DNA of 64,000 bases from Gammaproteobacteria bacterium UBA2679 (GTDB taxonomy: Bacteria > Pseudomonadota > Gammaproteobacteria > Pseudomonadales > Oleiphilaceae): assembly GCA_002354735.1 (NCBI GenBank), contig DEMD01000010.1, positions 124,001 through 188,000 on the forward strand. The letters are read 5' to 3'. The notes beneath the pieces are model-generated. The model was not told where the DNA came from and searched no databases. It saw nothing but the letters and a program-made list of their open reading frames with translations. Positions 60,290-64,000 of the stretch are shown piece by piece; the stretch's first letter is position 1; each line of letters begins with the position of its first letter. Position numbers and translations under genes: made by a program.

Positions 60290-61180
60290 ATGAGCACCAA
60301 TTACGAATCCTATTATGTGCCGGAGCAGAGCAAGTGGCCGATTATCGCCACTGTAGGCCTGTTTCTGCTGATGTACGGTCTGGGTTCCGTGCTCGTGGAT
60401 CAGACTGGCAATGCTGATACGCAGACGTCCTGGATCATCTTCAGCGTCGGCGCAGCGATCATGGTCTTCATGTTCTTCGGCTGGTTCGGCGCAGTGGCTA
60501 AGGAAAGCATGTCCGGGCTTTACAGCCAGCAGATGGACCGCAGCTTTCGTTGGGGCATGGCCTGGTTCATCTTCAGTGAGGTGATGTTCTTCAGTGCCTT
60601 CTTTGGCGCACTCTTCTACGCCCGCTGGCTGGCGGTCCCATGGCTTGGCGGTGCCGGCGATGGTGCGATGAATACCTTGCTCTGGCCGGAGTTTCAGGCC
60701 GCCTGGCCACTGATGAGCAATCCTAATCCAGAGCTGTTTCCGGGGCCAACCGAGACCATCGACCCATGGCACATCCCGCTGCTCAACACTGTGCTGCTGC
60801 TCATCTCAAGCGTCACACTCACGATTGCCCACCACGCCATCAAGAAAGACAAGCGCGGGCAGGTGATCATCTGGACCGCGGCGACCATCATCCTGGGCGC
60901 CATCTTCATGGGCTACCAGATCCACGAATACGACATCGCCTACAGTGAACTGAACCTGACGATGGAATCAGGCATTTATGGCACCACCTTCTTCCTGCTC
61001 ACCGGTTTTCACGGTCTGCACGTTACGCTGGGCGCCCTCATTTTGCTGGTTATTCTGATTCGATACATGCGCGGCCATTTTTCGGCGAAGCAGCATTTCG
61101 GTTTCGAGGCGGCGTCGTGGTACTGGCACTTTGTCGACGTCGTATGGCTTTGTCTGTTCTTCTTCGTCTACGTTATCTGA
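60290..61180 (+). CDS. coxC: Cytochrome c oxidase subunit III
   Basis: Seven-helix subunit that stabilises the D-channel of CoxA. It has 296 residues. Family blocks are WGMAWFIFSEVMFFSAFFGALFY, GTTFFLLTGFHGLHVTLGAL and FGFEAASWYWHFVDVVWLCLF. A GGGAG site precedes the ATG. It is the last plus-strand gene before a terminator-like hairpin at 61193. Confidence 0.96.
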   Translation: MSTNYESYYVPEQSKWPIIATVGLFLLMYGLGSVLVDQTGNADTQTSWIIFSVGAAIMVFMFFGWFGAVAKESMSGLYSQQMDRSFRWGMAWFIFSEVMFFSAFFGALFYARWLAVPWLGGAGDGAMNTLLWPEFQAAWPLMSNPNPELFPGPTETIDPWHIPLLNTVLLLISSVTLTIAHHAIKKDKRGQVIIWTAATIILGAIFMGYQIHEYDIAYSELNLTMESGIYGTTFFLLTGFHGLHVTLGALILLVILIRYMRGHFSAKQHFGFEAASWYWHFVDVVWLCLFFFVYVI

Positions 61181-61192
61181 CCATCCGGCACA

Positions 61193-61212
61193 TCGCCCGC
61201 CAGCGCGGGCGA
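61193..61212. terminator. Hairpin after coxC
   Basis: TCGCCCGC (61193-61200) pairs perfectly with GCGGGCGA (61205-61212), loop CAGC. It lies 12 bp after coxC and 9 bp before the converging DUF2909 gene, so it may serve both directions. No T-tract is seen. Confidence 0.45.
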
Positions 61213-61220
61213 AGTGCTAC

Positions 61221-61421
61221 TCAAGGCTGGGCATTCAGGGTCAGATGACCGGTGTAAACCAGCACGACGATCAGCACCAGCACCGCTATTGAAAAGCCGA
61301 GGCGATACCAGAGCGCCTTGATGAGGCGGTCGCCCTCGCCAGCATCCTTGATGAGAAATACCAGCCCGCTGAACAGGCTGATGATTGCTGCTATTACCAA
61401 TGCACCCAAAAACAGTTTCAT
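61221..61421 (-). CDS. Twin-transmembrane protein (DUF2909)
   Basis: 66-residue membrane protein with two helices (LFLGALVIAAIISLFSGLVFLI and LGFSIAVLVLIVVLVYTG) joined by the short polar loop KDAGEGDRLIKALWYR, the DUF2909 signature. It is found beside SURF1 in cox operons of gammaproteobacteria and is probably an assembly or stability factor, unproven. Confidence 0.87.
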   Translation of the reverse strand: MKLFLGALVIAAIISLFSGLVFLIKDAGEGDRLIKALWYRLGFSIAVLVLIVVLVYTGHLTLNAQP

Positions 61422-61538
61422 GTATCAGACCACCTTTTTTATGGCCAGTGTGGTCGAATTGCCGCGCGGTCACCACCCTTTTATGCTGACGACTCCGGCA
61501 AGCGAAAAGCTCTGCCAACCGAACCTGACTCGGATAGA

Positions 61539-62342
61539 ATGATGTCCCTTACCGCCAGGCTACGCCGACACTGGAAGATTCTGGTGTTCACTGCCTGCTT
61601 TACACCGCTGTTTCTTTATCTCGGCGTCTGGCAGCTTGAACGTAGTGATGAGAAAGCCGCACTGATGGCGCGGATGAATGCTGCTACAGAGGCCGCGCCA
61701 CAGGCCTACGACTGGGCCTCGGAAGATCGTCCTGAGAGCTTTGTGAGGCTGCGGGTTCGGGGGCGATTCATGCCTGCGAGCCAGGTGCTCTACGACAACC
61801 AGATTTACAATGGCCGGTTTGGCTACAGGGTTTTCACCCCCTTTTGTGAGCCGGGAGGCGAGAACTGTCTATTGGTTGAACGAGGCTGGATAGCGGGCAA
61901 TGCCGACCGCTCGAAGCTGCCTTCTTCAGAGCTTCTGGCGGTTCCTGAGGGCGTGGTCGAAATCACCGGTCAGGCAGATATTCTGCAGGCTGCACCACTG
62001 ATCATGGAAAATACCGAGGCGGATGCACGCCGTGCGCAATGGCCGAGACGCGTACAGATGATGGTTGATCCACCGACCTTGCTCGAAGGTTTTGAAGACG
62101 TCGCGACCTTGCCCACGGTATCACCGGTCGTGTTGCCGTGGGTCCTGCGCATGGCGCCGTCCTCGCCAGGTGCCTTGCAGCCTTTCTGGACACCGAATGT
62201 CATGTCGGCCGAAAAGCACACGGGCTATGCCCTGCAATGGTTTGCCATGGCCTTTGCCCTGTTTGCGCTGACAGTGTGGCAAATTCGCCGCAGCGATGAT
62301 GAACTCACAACACGGAATCTGGAACAGAACCATGACCAATAG
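61539..62342 (+). CDS. SURF1-family oxidase assembly protein
   Basis: 267-residue protein with a membrane helix near each end (ILVFTACFTPLFLYLGVWQL and FAMAFALFALTVWQI) and a periplasmic domain between them. Typical parts are LGVWQLERSDEKAAL, the block RVRGRFMPASQVLYDNQIYNG and KHTGYALQWFAMA. SURF1 helps insert haem a into CoxA. Two ATGs are tandem (61539, 61542). The next gene overlaps its end by 11 bp. Confidence 0.93.
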   Translation: MMSLTARLRRHWKILVFTACFTPLFLYLGVWQLERSDEKAALMARMNAATEAAPQAYDWASEDRPESFVRLRVRGRFMPASQVLYDNQIYNGRFGYRVFTPFCEPGGENCLLVERGWIAGNADRSKLPSSELLAVPEGVVEITGQADILQAAPLIMENTEADARRAQWPRRVQMMVDPPTLLEGFEDVATLPTVSPVVLPWVLRMAPSSPGALQPFWTPNVMSAEKHTGYALQWFAMAFALFALTVWQIRRSDDELTTRNLEQNHDQ

Positions 62343-63012
62343 CCGTCAAACGCCCCCCACGAACTCAGACGCCACGCAGGGGCTCCCGCAGCACGAACCA
62401 AATCGCCGGCTCGGGCAACTGAAACTGCTCGCCCTCTTCGGTATCGCTATAGCGCCGGTCTTCCTGGCAGCGTTCATGTATTTCGGCAACTTCGGCGTCC
62501 CCGACACCTCGACCAACAACGGAACGCTTGTACTACCGCCTTTGCAGGCCGAGACCGTGCCTGAGCTGACGGAGATCTGGCAACGAGAGACCATGAAACA
62601 GGCAGACGACAAGCCGAAGTGGCTGCTCAGTGTTGTTGGGGATACACGCTCGCAGCCAGATGAGGCCCTCGAGCGTGATGAGGCCTCTCTGTATCTCGCC
62701 CGCCAGGTGACTGTTGCTGTGGGCAAGGACCAGAATCGCATCGGCTACGGCTGGCTTCAGCAAGGTGGCACGCCCGAAAGCAGCAATTCGGTGGTAGACC
62801 GTTACGCCGACCTCCAGTTGGTCAGCATCGGGTCCGAGGCCGAGGCTGCCATACAGGTCTGGCTCGATAATGCAGGTATCAGCGCCCAGCCTGGCGATTT
62901 TGTGTTGGCGGACCCGAACGGCAACTTTATCATGCACTATCCCAAAGCGACCGACGGCAAGGCCATCCTTGAAGATCTTAAGCGATTGCTGAAGGTCTCC
63001 AAGATCGGCTAG
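62332..63012 (+). CDS. Cox-operon accessory membrane protein, function unknown
   Basis: 226-residue protein with one N-terminal helix (LKLLALFGIAIAPVFLAAFMYFG) and a periplasmic domain. It corresponds in position to the hypothetical gene between SURF1 and ctaA in Pseudomonas. I see no Cys pair of SCO/thioredoxin type, although the end (DFVLADPNGNFIMHYP) resembles the C-terminal strand of thioredoxin-fold SCO proteins. I chose ATG 62332; a frame from 62296 also exists. Confidence 0.78.
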   Translation: MTNSRQTPPTNSDATQGLPQHEPNRRLGQLKLLALFGIAIAPVFLAAFMYFGNFGVPDTSTNNGTLVLPPLQAETVPELTEIWQRETMKQADDKPKWLLSVVGDTRSQPDEALERDEASLYLARQVTVAVGKDQNRIGYGWLQQGGTPESSNSVVDRYADLQLVSIGSEAEAAIQVWLDNAGISAQPGDFVLADPNGNFIMHYPKATDGKAILEDLKRLLKVSKIG

Positions 63013-63036
63013 TTTAGAAAGTTTTCCGCCTCCAGC

Positions 63037-64000
63037 ATGAGCAGTTCGATGACCTCGCCCAGACATTCTAAAGTCCTTCGCTACCTCAGTGTATTCGCCC
63101 TGTGCTTCGCCATGCTGGTGATCATGAAGGGCGCCTATACACGGCTCGTCGACGCTGGCCTTGGCTGTCCGGACTGGCCGGGCTGCTATGGCATGATCGG
63201 TGTGCCGGAAGCGCCGGAGGATGTGGCGCGCGCAGAGGCCCTGTTCCCTGAGTCACCCGTAGAAGCGCACAAGGGATGGCCCGAAATGATCCATCGCTAC
63301 ATTGCCGCTACACTCGGTCTGTTCATACTGATCATGGCCGGGCTGGCGCTCAGACAACAGCGGCCGGGGCTTTATGACGGCGTTCCCAACGTTTCCCTGC
63401 ATGCGCTGGCACTGCTGGCCATGGTGATTCTGCAAGGGCTGTTTGGCATGTGGACTGTGACGCTGAAGCTCTGGCCTCAGGTCGTAACAGCTCATCTCTT
63501 GGGCGGCTTCGCCACACTGACATTACTGGCGCTGATGTCATGGCGTCTGTGGGTGCCCACAGTGCCGGCTACGCAGGGGCAGGTGGCCAAGGCACGGAGC
63601 CTACGACCGCTGGTTTCGACTGCGATCGTCGTGCTGGTGCTGCAAATCGTGCTGGGCGGGTGGATGAGTGCGAATTATGCTGCCCTGGCCTGCGTTGATC
63701 TGCCCACCTGCCATGGCAGCTACTGGCCGGCCATGGATTTCAGCCGGGGTTTTGATCTTACCCAGCACGTCGGCCCGAATTATCTTGGCGGGGTCATGGA
63801 CAGCGAGGCCCGCGTCGCCATCCATTTCAGTCATCGCGTTGGGGCCATCGTGACAACCCTGGTGTTGCTGTGGCTCATCGTGAGCACCTACAGAAGCGGG
63901 CAGCCGATGCTGCAGCGACTGGCACTCGTTGTCAGCGCTTTGCTGGCCATTCAGGTGGCGCTGGGCCTCACCAATGTGCTCGCGTTCGTTCCACTTTGGA
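63037..64000 (+). CDS. ctaA: Haem A synthase CtaA/Cox15, cut by the right edge
   Basis: Membrane enzyme that oxidises haem O to haem A for CoxA. The frame is open to the last base; ~321 residues are visible, close to the full length of ~340-360. Conserved parts are MLVIMKGAYTRLVDAGLGCPDWPGCYG, with the loop Cys pair, GWPEMIHRYIAATLG, with the haem His, and a repeated half containing HFSHRVGAIVTT. Its start could also be ATG 63049. ctaB probably follows outside the window. Confidence 0.94.
   Translation, partial: MSSSMTSPRHSKVLRYLSVFALCFAMLVIMKGAYTRLVDAGLGCPDWPGCYGMIGVPEAPEDVARAEALFPESPVEAHKGWPEMIHRYIAATLGLFILIMAGLALRQQRPGLYDGVPNVSLHALALLAMVILQGLFGMWTVTLKLWPQVVTAHLLGGFATLTLLALMSWRLWVPTVPATQGQVAKARSLRPLVSTAIVVLVLQIVLGGWMSANYAALACVDLPTCHGSYWPAMDFSRGFDLTQHVGPNYLGGVMDSEARVAIHFSHRVGAIVTTLVLLWLIVSTYRSGQPMLQRLALVVSALLAIQVALGLTNVLAFVPLW

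Noticed and set aside
60213..60293. 26-codon frame MVKNHIVDATT... between ctaG and coxC
   Set aside because: Too short, no membrane helix as in the small cox assembly proteins, no ribosome-binding site, and it ends inside the coxC start.

Overview
This window is the origin-proximal chromosomal core of a gammaproteobacterium. The evidence is the order dnaA-dnaN-recF-gyrB, five parS-like centromere sites, and gene blocks in the order known from Pseudomonas-type origins: glyQS, a lauroyl-acyltransferase-like gene, trkA, rsmB-fmt-def, LysM protein-dprA-tsaC-hemF-aroE, gamma-carbonic anhydrase-prlC-yheV, and coxBA-ctaG-coxC-SURF1-ctaA. Several gene neighbours differ from Pseudomonas (an ABC1 kinase between dnaN and recF, a 1.4 kb non-coding gap before gyrB, no lptA-type neighbours), so I do not name a genus. 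I see no tRNA, rRNA, IS element, prophage or CRISPR array.

Layout. 1-9000: replication block (dnaA open at the left edge, dnaN, ABC1 kinase, recF, a 1.39 kb gap with three parS sites and two strong inverted repeats, gyrB, terminator). 9.2-16.6 kb: a FadL-type outer-membrane channel, glycyl-tRNA synthetase (glyQ-glyS, minus), a lipid A acyltransferase homologue and a large orphan lipoprotein. 16.7-22.6 kb: a minus-strand operon reading def-fmt-rsmB-trkA-trkH, with overlapping stops and starts. 22.8-31.9 kb: plus-strand genes for a LysM protein, DprA, TsaC, HemF, AroE, a small conserved protein, and the YdbH-YnbE-YdbL envelope lipid-transport set.

31.9-40.9 kb: an acetate-use module. An ActP-like Na+/solute symporter with its small DUF4212 partner, a symporter-fused hybrid histidine kinase (CrbS type), a LuxR-type regulator (CrbR type) placed just behind acetyl-CoA synthetase, and acs itself. 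40.9-46.4 kb: a probably Fur-controlled four-gene metal-related operon (imelysin lipoprotein, di-haem cytochrome, second imelysin, Tat-exported DUF1513 protein) whose promoter carries a near-perfect Fur box. 46.4-50.7 kb: an RND efflux pump and its adaptor.

50.8-56.4 kb: a GT39-like membrane glycosyltransferase overlapping a gamma-carbonic anhydrase, then prlC, yheV and an unrecognised gene. 56.9-64.0 kb: a caa3-type cytochrome c oxidase operon (CoxB with a fused cytochrome c domain, CoxA, CtaG, CoxC, SURF1, an accessory protein, and CtaA cut by the right edge). The window is mostly housekeeping. The points most worth following are the parS cluster with its unusual gap, the ABC1 kinase in the dnaN-recF interval, the Fur-box imelysin operon, and the orphan lipoprotein and glycosyltransferase.
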